DNA of 64,000 nucleotides from Pseudomonas sp. GM79 (GCF_000282495.1 NZ_AKJE01000039.1:59584-123583); one strand, 5' to 3'; counted from the stretch's first letter, positions 19,057 through 29,247 are shown. The notes: generated from the sequence alone by a model not told the origin. Numbers and translations are program-made.

Positions 19057-20217
19057 ATGAAACGTCCCCGCCCTACCCGACGCGCCCTGTTTGTCGCTCT
19101 GTGCCTGATCCCCGCCGCAGCCCTGGCCGCCTGGCAAGTGATCCCGCCGGGGCGTGAAAAACTTGCCACCGCCACCGTGACCCGCGCCGATATCGAAAAC
19201 AGCGTGACCGCCCTCGGCACCCTGCAACCGCGACGTTATGTCGACGTCGGCGCCCAGGCGTCCGGGCAGATCCAGAAGATTCATGTCGAGGCCGGCGATC
19301 AAGTCAAGGAAGGCCAATTGCTGGTGGAGATAGATCCCTCGACCCAGAAAGCCAAACTCGACGCCGGGCGCTTTTCCATCGACAACCTCAAGGCCCAGTT
19401 GCAAGAGCAGCGCGCCCAGCACGATCTGGCGCAACAAAAGTATCAGCGCCAGCAGAACCTCAAGGCTGGCGGCGCGACCCGCGAAGAAGATGTGCAGACC
19501 GCCCGCGCCGAAGTCCGGGCGAGACAAGCGCGTATCGACATGTTCCAGGCGCAGATTCGTCAAGCCCAGGCCAGTTTGCGCAGCGATGAAGCAGAGCTGG
19601 GTTACACACGGATCTACGCGCCAATGTCCGGCACGGTGGTCGCCGTCGGTGCGCGGGAAGGTCAGACGCTCAATGCCCAACAACAGACGCCGCTGATATT
19701 GCGCATTGCCAAGTTGTCACCGATGACCGTATGGGCCGAGGTGTCCGAGGCCGATATCGGCCAGGTCAAACCCGGCATGACCGCCTGGTTCACCACCCTC
19801 AGCGGTGGCAGCCGGCGCTGGAGCAGCACCGTGCGGCAGATTTTGCCGGTGCCGCCGCGCCCGCTCGAACAGTCGCAGGGCAGCCCCACCAGCGGTCGCA
19901 GCGGCAGCGAACGGGTGGTGCTCTACACCGTGTTGCTGGATGTCGACAACGCCGACAACGCCTTGATGACCGACATGACCGCCCAGGTATTTTTCGTCGC
20001 CCAGCAAGCGCAGAACGTGCTGACGGTGCCCACCGCGGCCCTGCAAAACGGCACCGCGGCGGATCGCCAAGTGGCACAAGTGGTGGCGGCCAACGGCGAG
20101 GTTCAGCGCCGCGAGGTTCGCACCGGGATCAGCGATCGGCTGCGCACGCAGATTCTCGAGGGGCTGGCGGAAGGCGATCACGTGCTGAGCGCCCCGCTCA
20201 CCGGCAGCGGAGGCTGA
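19057..20217 (+). CDS. pvdR: PvdR, periplasmic adaptor of pyoverdine efflux pump
   Basis: This is a 386-residue MacA-type membrane fusion protein of the PvdRT-OpmQ pump, which exports newly made and recycled pyoverdine. An N-terminal anchor (RALFVALCLIPAAALAAW, about residues 9 to 26) precedes the lipoyl halves (VDVGAQASGQIQKIHVEAGD and later YAPMSGTVVAVGAREGQ). A coiled-coil hairpin of about 100 residues (QLQEQRAQHDLAQQKYQRQQ) separates them. The next gene starts at the base after its stop codon. A PvdS box stands upstream. Confidence 0.94.
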   Translation: MKRPRPTRRALFVALCLIPAAALAAWQVIPPGREKLATATVTRADIENSVTALGTLQPRRYVDVGAQASGQIQKIHVEAGDQVKEGQLLVEIDPSTQKAKLDAGRFSIDNLKAQLQEQRAQHDLAQQKYQRQQNLKAGGATREEDVQTARAEVRARQARIDMFQAQIRQAQASLRSDEAELGYTRIYAPMSGTVVAVGAREGQTLNAQQQTPLILRIAKLSPMTVWAEVSEADIGQVKPGMTAWFTTLSGGSRRWSSTVRQILPVPPRPLEQSQGSPTSGRSGSERVVLYTVLLDVDNADNALMTDMTAQVFFVAQQAQNVLTVPTAALQNGTAADRQVAQVVAANGEVQRREVRTGISDRLRTQILEGLAEGDHVLSAPLTGSGG

Positions 20218-22191
20218 ATGCAAACGCCCCTGATTGACCTGCGACAGATCCGCAAAGCCTACGGCGGTGGCGACAGCCCCGTGGTGGAAGTGCTGCGCGG
20301 CATTGACCTGTCGATCCACGCTGGCGAATTTGTCGCCATCGTCGGCGCTTCCGGTTCCGGCAAATCGACCCTGATGAACATTCTCGGCTGCCTCGACCGC
20401 CCCACCAGCGGCGACTACCTGTTCGCCGGGGAAAACGTCGCGGGCCTTGGCAGCGACGAACTGGCGTGGCTACGGCGTGAGGCATTCGGCTTCGTGTTTC
20501 AGGGTTACCACCTGATCCCGTCCGGATCGGCCCAGGAAAACGTCGAAATGCCCGCCATTTATGCCGGCACTCCGGCAGACGAACGCCATGCCCGCGCGGC
20601 GGCCCTGCTCGAGCGCCTCGGCCTGGGTTCGCGCACCGGCAACCGTCCGCATCAGCTTTCCGGTGGTCAGCAGCAACGGGTGTCGATCGCCCGCGCCTTG
20701 ATGAACGGCGGCCACATCATTCTCGCCGATGAACCCACTGGCGCCCTCGACAGCCACAGCGGCGCCGAAGTCATGAGCCTGCTCGACGAACTAGCCAGTC
20801 AGGGGCACGTGGTGATCCTGATCACCCACGATCGCGAAGTGGCCAGGCGTGCCAACCGGGTCATCGAAATCCGCGACGGCCTGATCATCAGCGACACCGC
20901 CACACATCCTTCGGCCACCCCGAGCGCGGCACGCCCCGGTGCGCTGCAAGCCGTGGACCTGCGCCAGCGATTAAGCGCCGGCAGCGAAGCCAATGGCGCC
21001 TGGAAAGGCGAGCTGATGGACGCGGTTCAGGCGGCCTGGCGCGTGATGTGGATCAACCGCTTCCGCACTGCCCTGACGCTGCTGGGGATTGTCATTGGCG
21101 TTGCGTCAGTGGTGGTGATGCTGGCGGTGGGCGAAGGCAGCAAGCGCCAGGTGATGGCGCAGATGGGCGCCTTCGGCTCCAACATCATTTACCTGAGCGG
21201 CGCGGCGCCCAATCCGCGTACGCCGCCCGGGATCATTACCCTCGACGACGTCGCCGCGCTCGCCAACCTGCCCCAGGTGCAGCGGATCATGCCGGTCAAC
21301 GGCTCGACGGCCGGCGTGCGTTTCGGCAACGCCGATCACACCGCCTATGTGGGCGGCAACGACACCAACTTCCCGAGCATTTTCAATTGGCCGGTGGTTC
21401 AGGGCAGCTACTTCACCCAAGCCGATGAAGACAGTGCTGCCGCCGTTGCGGTGATCGGCCACAAGGTCAGGGAGAAGCTGTTCAAAGACCTGGCCGACCC
21501 GATTGGCCAGTACATCCTGATCGAAAACGTGCCGTTTCAGGTGCTTGGCGTGCTGGCCGAAAAAGGCTCCAGTTCCGGCGACTCCGACAGCGACAACCGC
21601 ATCGCCGTGCCCTATTCGGCCGCCAGCGTGCGGTTGTTTGGCAGTCGCAATCCCGAGTACGTGGTGATCGCCGCCAAGGATGCACGCAAGGTCAAGGAAG
21701 CCGAGCAAGCGATCGAACAAACAATGCTGCGCGAGCACAAGGGCAAGCGCGATTTCGAGCTGACCAACAACGCCGCCATGATCCAGGCCGAGGCCCGCAC
21801 CCAGGGCACGCTGTCATTGATGCTCGGTTCGATTGCCGCGATTTCGTTGCTGGTCGGCGGCATCGGCGTCATGAACATCATGCTGATGACCGTGCGTGAA
21901 CGCACCCGGGAAATCGGTATTCGCATGGCCACCGGCGCCCGTCAGCGCGACATCCTGCGCCAGTTTCTCACCGAGGCGGTGATGCTCTCGGTGGTCGGCG
22001 GTGTCGCCGGGATCGGTCTGGCGCTGCTGGTCGGTGGCGTGCTGCTGCTCGGCAATGTCGCGGTTGCGTTCCAGTTGTTCGCCGTGCTCGGCGCCTTCGG
22101 CTGCGCCTTGGTCACCGGTGTCATCTTCGGCTTCATGCCTGCCCGCAAGGCTGCCCGGCTCGATCCGGTCACAGCCCTTACCAGTGAATGA
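20218..22191 (+). CDS. pvdT: PvdT, MacB-type ABC transporter of pyoverdine efflux pump
   Basis: This 657-residue fused ABC protein energises the PvdRT-OpmQ pump. The nucleotide-binding domain is N-terminal: Walker [10 protein letters not shown] near residue 43, signature [15 protein letters not shown] near 147, Walker [13 protein letters not shown] near 170. A MacB/FtsX-type permease follows, with TM1 at about 285 ([20 protein letters not shown]), a large periplasmic domain and three C-terminal helices from about 540. It is translationally coupled to pvdR (TGAATG) and lies 7 bp before opmQ. Confidence 0.95.
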   Translation: MQTPLIDLRQIRKAYGGGDSPVVEVLRGIDLSIHAGEFVAIVGASGSGKSTLMNILGCLDRPTSGDYLFAGENVAGLGSDELAWLRREAFGFVFQGYHLIPSGSAQENVEMPAIYAGTPADERHARAAALLERLGLGSRTGNRPHQLSGGQQQRVSIARALMNGGHIILADEPTGALDSHSGAEVMSLLDELASQGHVVILITHDREVARRANRVIEIRDGLIISDTATHPSATPSAARPGALQAVDLRQRLSAGSEANGAWKGELMDAVQAAWRVMWINRFRTALTLLGIVIGVASVVVMLAVGEGSKRQVMAQMGAFGSNIIYLSGAAPNPRTPPGIITLDDVAALANLPQVQRIMPVNGSTAGVRFGNADHTAYVGGNDTNFPSIFNWPVVQGSYFTQADEDSAAAVAVIGHKVREKLFKDLADPIGQYILIENVPFQVLGVLAEKGSSSGDSDSDNRIAVPYSAASVRLFGSRNPEYVVIAAKDARKVKEAEQAIEQTMLREHKGKRDFELTNNAAMIQAEARTQGTLSLMLGSIAAISLLVGGIGVMNIMLMTVRERTREIGIRMATGARQRDILRQFLTEAVMLSVVGGVAGIGLALLVGGVLLLGNVAVAFQLFAVLGAFGCALVTGVIFGFMPARKAARLDPVTALTSE

Positions 22192-22198
22192 TCGACCT

Positions 22199-23593
22199 AT
22201 GAAAGTGCCCCTGACCCTTCTGGCCGCCAGCCTGTTGCTGGCCGCCTGCAGTAACCCTGCGCCACGCCCCGACAGCGGCCTGCAACCACCCGCCGCCTGG
22301 CAATCGCCGAACACCGCCGCCGCTGCACACAGCAACCGGCAATGGTGGACGCAGTTCGGCAGCCCGCAACTCAATCGCCTGATCGAACAGGCCAGCGTGG
22401 GCAGCCACGACCTGGCCGCCGCTGTCGCCCGGGTGCAGCAAGCCCAGGCCAGCGCCACCATCGCCGGCGCCCCGCTGCTGCCCGAACTCAAGGCCGGCCT
22501 CAACGCCAATCGCCAACGCTTGCTGCACGGCAAGGGCTACAGCCAACTGGACGTCAGCCCTGATAATCGCTCGCTGAATTATTACGATGCGGAACTGAGC
22601 GCCAGTTACGAAATCGATTTCTGGGGCGGCAAACGCGCGGCCCGGGACAGCGCCCTGCTCGGCTTGCAGGCCAGCGAGTTCGATCGGGCCACCGTGGAAC
22701 TGACCTTGCAAAGCGGCGTGGCCAACAGCTACACCCAGGCCTTGTCGTTGCGTGAACAGCAACGGATCGCCGAGCTGAACCTGGCCAACGCCCAAAGCGT
22801 GTTGCGATTGGTGCAGACCCGTTATGACGCCGGCAGCGCCACCTCACTGGAACTGGCGCAGCAAAAAAGCCTGGTGGCCGAACAGCAACGCAAACTGCCG
22901 TTGGTGCAACAACAGGCACGGGAAGCGCGGATCACCCTCGCCGCCCTGCTCGGCCAACCGGTGCAGGCACTGACGCTGACAGAGCAGCCGTTCGATCAAC
23001 TGCACTGGCCGGAGATTGCCAGCGGCGTGCCCAGTGAATTGTTGAGTCGCCGCCCGGACATCGCCAGCGCAGAAGCCAAACTCGCCGCCGCCCAGGCCGA
23101 CGTGACTGTCGCCCGCGCGGCGATGCTGCCCAAGCTGACGCTCACCGCCAGCCTGGGCACGGGCGCCGACCTGGCCTCGGACCTGTTGCGCACCACTTTT
23201 TACAACCTGTCCTCAGGACTGGTGGCACCGATCTTCAACAATGGTCGCCTCAGCGCCGAGCGCGACAAGGCCACGGCGCGTCAACAGGAACTGCTGGAAA
23301 CCTATCGCGGGGCAATCATCAATGGCTTCGCCGATGTGGAAAAAGCCCTCAACAGCATTCGCGGGCTGGACGAACAACGTCAGTGGCAAGGGGAGGAACT
23401 GAGCCAGGCGCAGAGCGCTTTCGACATCGCCCAGAGCCGTTACCAGGCCGGCGCCGAAGACCTGCTCACGGTGCTGCAAACCCAGCGCACGCTGTATGCC
23501 GCCCAGGATCTGAATGTGCAGCTGAGATTGTCGCGGTTGCAGGCCAGTATTGCGCTGTACAAGGCGTTGGGTGGGGGGTGGCAAGCCCTGTAG
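22199..23593 (+). CDS. opmQ: OpmQ, TolC-like outer-membrane channel lipoprotein
   Basis: This is the outer-membrane factor of PvdRT-OpmQ, 464 residues. The signal peptide ends in a lipobox (LLLAACS, Cys near residue 16), so it is a lipoprotein of the NodT/RND-OMF family. Two repeated OEP halves are visible, each with an Ala/Gln-rich helix such as ASEFDRATVELTLQSGVANSY... and SAEAKLAAAQADVTVARAAM. The ATG at 22199 is chosen since it begins the signal peptide; the frame is open much further upstream inside pvdT. It is the last gene of the operon, followed by a REP pair. Confidence 0.94.
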   Translation: MKVPLTLLAASLLLAACSNPAPRPDSGLQPPAAWQSPNTAAAAHSNRQWWTQFGSPQLNRLIEQASVGSHDLAAAVARVQQAQASATIAGAPLLPELKAGLNANRQRLLHGKGYSQLDVSPDNRSLNYYDAELSASYEIDFWGGKRAARDSALLGLQASEFDRATVELTLQSGVANSYTQALSLREQQRIAELNLANAQSVLRLVQTRYDAGSATSLELAQQKSLVAEQQRKLPLVQQQAREARITLAALLGQPVQALTLTEQPFDQLHWPEIASGVPSELLSRRPDIASAEAKLAAAQADVTVARAAMLPKLTLTASLGTGADLASDLLRTTFYNLSSGLVAPIFNNGRLSAERDKATARQQELLETYRGAIINGFADVEKALNSIRGLDEQRQWQGEELSQAQSAFDIAQSRYQAGAEDLLTVLQTQRTLYAAQDLNVQLRLSRLQASIALYKALGGGWQAL

Positions 23594-23616
23594 AACAGCG
23601 TCGTTCTTGAGGCCGC

Positions 23617-23711
23617 CTTCGCGAGCAAGCCCGCTCCCACATTGGATCTGCGTCGTACACAAACCTCGTGCTCGATGGAGATCAAATGTGGGAGCGGGCT
23701 TGCTCGCGAAG
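23617..23711. repeat. Paired REP palindromes (inverted pair)
   Basis: Two inverted REP cores lie between the convergent opmQ and pvdP genes. No T-tract terminator is seen there, so the pair may do that job for both operons. Confidence 0.9.
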
Positions 23712-23733
23712 AACGATAACGCGGTCTATCCGA

Positions 23734-25359
23734 TTAAACCGGCCATCCCTTGACCTTCAAATGCCGCGCATACCACGGCCGTCGCGGCACTTTGCGCAAC
23801 AGGTCACTCATGTTGTCTTCATCGCCAAAGGTGATGCGCAACGCCAGCTTCATGGTTTCCGGATCCATTTCCACCGAACGCCCCACCTGCAGACCCGGCG
23901 TCGTGCTGCAACCGTGGGTGTCCGGGCCGAGCCACGGATCGCTCACTTCCACCCAACGCCCCGGCGCAAACCACGGCACACCGTTGACCTCCAGGCGGCT
24001 CAGCTCACCGGGGTGAAAACGTTCATGGGCGCGGAACCAGTCTTCGATGCGATCGTCGATCCAGCCGTGGAAGCGCCAGAACACCGGGTTGACGTGGGAC
24101 GAAAACGGATCGCCGAGAAAGTCATTTTCCGGGGCATACCAGCGCGCAGCGAAGTCGGCCTGATCCCGGGCCATCGGCACCGGTATCTCGTTGGACGGAT
24201 CCCGAGCCACCGACGCCCAGCGCATGTGCAGCCAGTCGTGCAGGCCCAGTTCGACTTCCGAACCGAACTGGCCGAGGGTCAGTTTCGACAGGTAACGCGG
24301 ATCCCGGTACTGCGACTCCCAGACCTGGAAGTTGCTGTGATAGGTCTCTGCGGCTTTGATGTCACTGACCCACTTGGTGTATTCGTCATCGCCTTCGGTC
24401 AACCAGGTTGGCGGCAAGGCATTGCCATCGTGATTGTCGAAATAGCGCGCGAAGCCCTGGCGATCACGCTCAAGTTCCGGCTGCGGCAGGGGGAACGCCG
24501 ACCATGACGGCAACTCCTGCATGGACCGGGCGATGCCGAGCATGTGCCGGTGCATGAAGAAGAAATCGATGCCCGAACCGTTGCGGTCCTTGCGCGGTCC
24601 ACGAGCGTCACGCTCCTTGTCCCGTGGGCCGGGTTGCCAGCCGATACCGCGCAACGCCTCGCGTTTTTTCTCCGAGAGCTTGTGCCATTTGTCTCGGGAG
24701 GCGTGCCAGAGCTGATGAAACAATCGATGCTCGGGGGACACCAGCCACGCCAGAAATGTCGGGTTGAGGGCGGTTCGCTCCCGCGCTTCGGGAAACCGGC
24801 GCTTGATGGCGATAAAGCGGTTGTCGAGTTCGGGTAAACCCAATGGGCGATTCAGGCTCAGCACTTGGCCGCTGAACGTGCCGCTGCCAGCGTTGCCGAA
24901 AGCGGCCCAAACCTCATCGAGCTTGGCCTTGAACTCATACACTGGCGCCACCAACGGGGCGTCGGTGCGCATCAGCCGCCAGTACAGTTCGGCGCCATTA
25001 GCCGGCGCCAGATCGCCGATCAACTGATAGTGCGGCACCCCTTCCCCACGCAGATGAGTGCCGGTGTCCAGGTAGCCGCGCAACCCTCGTCCGCGATGAG
25101 CGATGTCGAGAAACAGCTCCAGCCCGTCCTGCGGCAAGCCCTCAAGCCCGGCATCGCTGCCGACAAAACGAATGTCCCAGACTCCGCGCAAGCTGTCCGC
25201 CAGTTGCTGCCCGGCGGTGCTCGCCAGGTCGACCGTGGCCTCCCCCGGCGTGATCGGTTCCTTTTCCCGGGTCAACTCACGATGTGCATAAAAAGCGGCA
25301 GGCATCGCAGCGCTCGTGAGCGCCAGGCCCGCCATGAACCAGCGTCGAGAAATCGTCAT
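23734..25359 (-). CDS. pvdP: PvdP, periplasmic tyrosinase forming the pyoverdine chromophore
   Basis: This copper tyrosinase oxidises the D-Tyr part of ferribactin to give the dihydroquinoline chromophore in the periplasm. It has 541 residues with a twin-arginine signal (ISRRWFMAGLALTS). His-rich copper-site tracts include HRLFHQLWHASRDKWHKL near residue 210 and RFHGWIDDRIEDWFRAHERF near 445. The ATG at 25359 places the RR motif near the N-terminus; 13 codons further upstream are open but unsupported. It has its own exact PvdS box and is divergent from pvdMNO. Confidence 0.94.
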   Translation of the reverse strand: MTISRRWFMAGLALTSAAMPAAFYAHRELTREKEPITPGEATVDLASTAGQQLADSLRGVWDIRFVGSDAGLEGLPQDGLELFLDIAHRGRGLRGYLDTGTHLRGEGVPHYQLIGDLAPANGAELYWRLMRTDAPLVAPVYEFKAKLDEVWAAFGNAGSGTFSGQVLSLNRPLGLPELDNRFIAIKRRFPEARERTALNPTFLAWLVSPEHRLFHQLWHASRDKWHKLSEKKREALRGIGWQPGPRDKERDARGPRKDRNGSGIDFFFMHRHMLGIARSMQELPSWSAFPLPQPELERDRQGFARYFDNHDGNALPPTWLTEGDDEYTKWVSDIKAAETYHSNFQVWESQYRDPRYLSKLTLGQFGSEVELGLHDWLHMRWASVARDPSNEIPVPMARDQADFAARWYAPENDFLGDPFSSHVNPVFWRFHGWIDDRIEDWFRAHERFHPGELSRLEVNGVPWFAPGRWVEVSDPWLGPDTHGCSTTPGLQVGRSVEMDPETMKLALRITFGDEDNMSDLLRKVPRRPWYARHLKVKGWPV

Positions 25360-25404
25360 TGCCCTACCTGTGTCAGCCTTGAAGCAGGCTTTATCCAAGC
25401 TAGA

Positions 25405-25428
25405 ACGTTTGTAGCCCCGACAAATTTA
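25405..25428 (-). promoter_or_regulatory. Iron-starvation (PvdS) box of pvdP
   Basis: The minus strand reads TAAAT, 16 bases, CGT, ending about 45 bp before the pvdP ATG. Confidence 0.85.
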
Positions 25429-25439
25429 TGCGATCCCCT

Positions 25440-25521
25440 GTAGGAGCTGCCGAAGGCTGCGATCTTTTGATCTTCATCTTGGGCGCCCCCGAAAAGATCG
25501 CAGGCTGCACCAGCTCCTACA
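25440..25521. repeat. Inverted repeat of a second REP type (TAGGAGCTG class)
   Basis: GTAGGAGCTG...GCGATCTTTT and its inverse AAAAGATCGC...CAGCTCCTAC face each other across about 25 bp between the divergent PvdS boxes of pvdP and pvdM. A half-copy of the same family recurs at 35803 to 35840. Confidence 0.85.
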
Positions 25522-25549
25522 TTTGAAAGGCGATCTTTTCGGGGCCACC

Positions 25550-25573
25550 TAAATTCCTGTGCCGGTCAATCGT
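25550..25573 (+). promoter_or_regulatory. Iron-starvation (PvdS) box of pvdMNO
   Basis: TAAAT, 16 bases, CGT on the plus strand, 57 bp before the pvdM start. It likely drives pvdM, pvdN and pvdO together. Confidence 0.85.
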
Positions 25574-25629
25574 TCTTCCCAGATAGCAAAGGCCCCTGCG
25601 CCTGCAACTCAACGGCGAACCTGACTGAG

Positions 25630-27006
25630 ATGGCGATGACAAAAACACGTTCGAAAAAGGCCCTGTACCTCGGCCTGCCACTGGCCCTGGCCATCAGTGC
25701 CGGCGCAGGCTGGCTGGTCTGGGATTACGGGTTCAAGGACAACCCCGGCTACCCGGTCAAGGTCATGAAACAAGCCACCGAACTGCAGGAGCGGATCCTT
25801 TCCTTCGACAGTCACATCACCGTTCCCCTGAGTTTCGGCGCCCACGGCAACGAGGCCGACAAGGACGGTTCCGGCCAGTTCGATTTGATCAAGGCCAACC
25901 GTGGCCGACTGTCCGGCGCGGCCCTGACGGTTTTCGGCTGGCCGGAAATGTGGAACGGCCCGAACGCACCGCACAGGCCCACCGACGGTTTCGTCGAAGA
26001 AGCGCGCAACCAGCAGGAAGTGCGCTACAAAATCATCTCCGGACTGGTGCGCGACTTTCCCAATCAGGTCGGCATCGCCTACACCCCCGACGACTTCCGA
26101 CGCCTGCACGGCGAAGGCAAGTTTGCGATTTTCATCAGCATGCTCAACGCCTACCCGCTGGGCAATGACCTGAGCAAACTGGACCTATGGGCCGCTCGCG
26201 GCATGCGCATGTTCGGTTTCAGCTACATCGGCAACAACAGCTGGGCCGATTCGTCACGACCGCTACCATTTTTCAACGACTCCCCCGATGCCCTCGACGG
26301 GTTGTCGGACATCGGCAAACAAGCGGTGCAGCGACTCAACGATCTGGGCGTGATCATTGATGTGTCGCAGATGTCGACCAAGGGCCTGGAGCAAGTGGCG
26401 CAGCTGAGCCGCACGCCGATGGTGGCCTCGCACTCGGCGCCACGGGCCTCGGTGGACATCCCGCGCAACCTCAGCGACAAGGAGCTGCAGCTGATCAAGA
26501 ACAGCGGCGGCGTGGTGCAGGTGGTCGGTTTCTCGCAATACCTCAAACCGCTGACCCAAGGCACACAGGACAAACTCAACGCCCTGCGCACACGTTTCGA
26601 TTTGCCGCCATTGCCCAACCTGGCGATGGCGCTGATGCCTGGCGATCCGATCATCACCGCCTGGTCCGAACAGAAGCTCGGTCAATACGCCAGCGGTCTG
26701 TACGCCATTCTTGAGGAAGAACCCAAGGCCACGCTCAAGGACCTCGGCGACGCTATCGATTACACCGTGCGCAAGGTCGGCATCGACCACGTCGGCATCG
26801 CTTCGGACTTCAACGACGGCGGCGGCATCAAGGGCTGGGAAAATGTCGGCGAAATCCGCAACGTCACCGCCGAATTGATCCAGCGCGGTTACTCCGAAGC
26901 CGATATCGCCAAGCTCTGGGGCGGCAACTTCCTGCGGGTCTGGGAGCAGGTGCAAAAAGCCGCGAAGCCCACGCTGATTTCTCGCCAGGAACCAGTCAAG
27001 CCATGA
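25630..27006 (+). CDS. pvdM: PvdM, periplasmic dipeptidase-family pyoverdine maturation protein
   Basis: This is a 458-residue protein of the renal dipeptidase (peptidase M19) family with an N-terminal membrane anchor or signal (ALYLGLPLALAISAGAGWLV). In P. aeruginosa it is needed for periplasmic maturation of ferribactin to pyoverdine. The first metal motif HxD of the family reads SFDSHITVPL, so the Asp is Thr. Later family tracts are recognisable: SHSAPRA near 270 and GIDHVGIASDFNDGGG near 385. Two in-frame ATGs (25630, 25636) are possible. It overlaps pvdN by ATGA. Confidence 0.93.
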   Translation: MAMTKTRSKKALYLGLPLALAISAGAGWLVWDYGFKDNPGYPVKVMKQATELQERILSFDSHITVPLSFGAHGNEADKDGSGQFDLIKANRGRLSGAALTVFGWPEMWNGPNAPHRPTDGFVEEARNQQEVRYKIISGLVRDFPNQVGIAYTPDDFRRLHGEGKFAIFISMLNAYPLGNDLSKLDLWAARGMRMFGFSYIGNNSWADSSRPLPFFNDSPDALDGLSDIGKQAVQRLNDLGVIIDVSQMSTKGLEQVAQLSRTPMVASHSAPRASVDIPRNLSDKELQLIKNSGGVVQVVGFSQYLKPLTQGTQDKLNALRTRFDLPPLPNLAMALMPGDPIITAWSEQKLGQYASGLYAILEEEPKATLKDLGDAIDYTVRKVGIDHVGIASDFNDGGGIKGWENVGEIRNVTAELIQRGYSEADIAKLWGGNFLRVWEQVQKAAKPTLISRQEPVKP

Positions 27007-28289
27007 ATGACCGTCGTACTTTTCTGAAACAGGCCGGGATCCTCGCCGCTGGCCTGCCGTTGGGTGCCAGCCTCGGCTCACCGGTCGCTGCCGCGCAATC
27101 GCAAGCGCTGCCCCGGGACAAGTGGGTGCAATTGCGCCAGTTGTTCGACCAAGACCCGAACTACATTCACTTCGCCAACTTTCTGGTGACCTCCCACCCC
27201 AAACCGGTGCGCGAGGCCATCGCCCGTCACCGTGCCGCGCTGGACCAGAATCCCGGGCTGGCCATGGACTGGGACCTGGGCGTGACCCACCAGCGCGAAG
27301 AAAATGTACGGCTCTGGGCCGGTCGATATTTGCAGGCCAAGCCGACACAGATCGCCCTCACCGGCAGCACCACCGAAGGCCTGGCGATGATTTATGGCGG
27401 CGTGCAGGTGCGCCCCGATCAGGAAATCCTCACCACGGTTCACGAGCACTATTCCACGAACAACATCCTGAACTTTCGCAACCAGCGCGATGGCACCCGG
27501 GTGCGCAAGATTCAGTTGTTCGAGCAGCCACAGTCGATCTCGGCCGACCAAGTGCTGGATACCATCAACCGCAACATCCGCCCCGAGACCCGCGTGCTGG
27601 GCATGACCTGGGTGCACTCGGGCAGTGGCGTGAAGCTGCCGATCAGCGACATCGGCCGACTCGTCGATGAACACAATCGCCAGCGCGACGACAAGGACCG
27701 GATTGTTTACGTGGTCGACGGCGTACACGGTTTCGGCGTCGAAGACCTGAGCTTCCCGGCGATGAACTGCGACTTTTTCATTGCCGGCACCCACAAATGG
27801 ATGTTCGGCCCTCGCGGTACCGGCATCGTTTGCAGCCGCAGCGAAGAGCTGAAATACGTCAGCCCGAGCGTGCCAACCTTCTCCGAAGCCACGAGCTTTT
27901 CCACCACCATGTCCCCGGGCGGCTATCACGCCTTCGAACATCGCTGGGCCGTGGACGAAGCGTTCAAATTGCACCTGGGACTGGGCAAGGCCGACGTCCA
28001 GGCACGTATCCATCAGCTCAACAGCTACCTGAAACAGCGCTTGCTGGAACAGCCGGGCGTGGAGCTGGTCACCCCGGTCGATCCGAGGTTTTCGGCGGGG
28101 TTCAGCTTCTTCCGGGTCAAGGGTCAGGATTGCGATGCCGTGGCTGCCCACCTGGTTCAAAACCACATTGTCAGCGATGCAGTCAGCCGCGACGTCGGCC
28201 CGGTGATCCGCACCGCGCCCGGCCTGCTCAATACCGAAGCCGAGGTGGACCGCTTCATCGACGTGCTGGGCAAGAAGCGCTCCGCGTGA
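27003..28289 (+). CDS. pvdN: PvdN, periplasmic PLP-dependent enzyme (side-chain modification)
   Basis: This 428-residue class-V aminotransferase-fold protein is exported by the Tat route (NDRRTFLKQAGILAAGLPLG). In P. fluorescens PvdN converts the chromophore glutamate to the succinamide side chain. The PLP lysine is in FFIAGTHKWMFGPRGTG near residue 262, and a PLP-binding Asp lies in VYVVDGVHGFG. The start overlaps the pvdM stop, indicating translational coupling. Confidence 0.95.
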   Translation: MNDRRTFLKQAGILAAGLPLGASLGSPVAAAQSQALPRDKWVQLRQLFDQDPNYIHFANFLVTSHPKPVREAIARHRAALDQNPGLAMDWDLGVTHQREENVRLWAGRYLQAKPTQIALTGSTTEGLAMIYGGVQVRPDQEILTTVHEHYSTNNILNFRNQRDGTRVRKIQLFEQPQSISADQVLDTINRNIRPETRVLGMTWVHSGSGVKLPISDIGRLVDEHNRQRDDKDRIVYVVDGVHGFGVEDLSFPAMNCDFFIAGTHKWMFGPRGTGIVCSRSEELKYVSPSVPTFSEATSFSTTMSPGGYHAFEHRWAVDEAFKLHLGLGKADVQARIHQLNSYLKQRLLEQPGVELVTPVDPRFSAGFSFFRVKGQDCDAVAAHLVQNHIVSDAVSRDVGPVIRTAPGLLNTEAEVDRFIDVLGKKRSA

Positions 28290-28332
28290 AACTTCGCTGC
28301 GAGGCACAGTTTTCCTTTAACCGAGACGACTT

Positions 28333-29220
28333 ATGAAAACGCTCCATATGCCCTCTTCCCTGCGAACCCTATCGGCCCTGGCGCTGACCGCACTGCTCGC
28401 CGGTCTGCTGCCCGGCACCGCCCAGGCCGCGAACCCGCCCGCCCCCGGCAAGGTGTTCAAGGACTGCAAGGACTGTCCGGAAATGGTCGTGCTGCCCGCC
28501 GGCCGCTACACCATGGGCACGCCAGCGGATGAAGTCGGCCACCAGCCCGATGAAGGTCCGCTGCATGAAGTGACCTTCACCCGCCCTTTCGCCATCAGCC
28601 GCTTCCAGGTACTGGCCGGCGAATGGGACGCCTACGTGCGCGCCACCGGCAACACCCCCGCCGACTTCGATGATCGCCCGGGACGTCGCTGCACCGCCGG
28701 CAAACCCAGCTTCAAACAGACCGCGCGCCACCCGGCCGTGTGCATGAACGCGGCCGAAGCCGAGGGCTACATCGCCTGGCTGTCGAATAAAACCGGTCAT
28801 GCCTATCGCATGCCCAGCGAGTCGATCCGCGAGTACGCCGCCCGCGCCGGCAGTAGCGGGGCTTTCCCATTTGCGTTCGATGAAGGCGCCGATTACCAGA
28901 TCTCCAAAAACGCCAACACCTACGGCGCCGCCGACGGCTACAACTTCACCTCCCCGGCCGGCACTTTCCCGGCCAACGCCTTTGGTGTGTTCGACATGCA
29001 CGGCAACGTTTACGAGTGGGTCGCCGACTGCTACCGCGAAGACTATGTCGGTGTACCCAGCGACGGCAGCCCGTGGCTGGAGCAGAACTGCAAACGCCAG
29101 GTCATGCGCGGCAACGACTGGGGCGAGGCACCGGTGTTTTCCCGCTCCGGCAATCGCAACAGCAGCCTGCCCACTAGCAGCGGTGACTGGCTGGGGTTTC
29201 GTGTAGTGCGTGAGCTCTGA
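28333..29220 (+). CDS. pvdO: PvdO, FGE-sulfatase-fold pyoverdine maturation enzyme
   Basis: This 295-residue protein has an N-terminal signal peptide ending near AQAANP and a formylglycine-generating-enzyme-like fold. Landmarks are MVVLPAGRYTMGTPADE, YRMPSESIREYAARAG and the C-terminal GNDWGEAP...SGDWLGFRVVREL. In pyoverdine strains it acts in the periplasm on the last oxidation from dihydropyoverdine. It is 43 bp after pvdN with no promoter in between, so it belongs to pvdMNO. A REP pair follows. pvdF, which sits next in P. aeruginosa, is missing. Confidence 0.94.
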   Translation: MKTLHMPSSLRTLSALALTALLAGLLPGTAQAANPPAPGKVFKDCKDCPEMVVLPAGRYTMGTPADEVGHQPDEGPLHEVTFTRPFAISRFQVLAGEWDAYVRATGNTPADFDDRPGRRCTAGKPSFKQTARHPAVCMNAAEAEGYIAWLSNKTGHAYRMPSESIREYAARAGSSGAFPFAFDEGADYQISKNANTYGAADGYNFTSPAGTFPANAFGVFDMHGNVYEWVADCYREDYVGVPSDGSPWLEQNCKRQVMRGNDWGEAPVFSRSGNRNSSLPTSSGDWLGFRVVREL

Positions 29221-29247
29221 ATCCTCTGTGGCGAGGGGCGCGGAACC

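Noticed and set aside
18894..19157. Plus-strand frame of 87 codons overlapping the pvdR start
   Set aside because: It spans the PvdS box and runs out of frame into pvdR, so it is unlikely to be translated.
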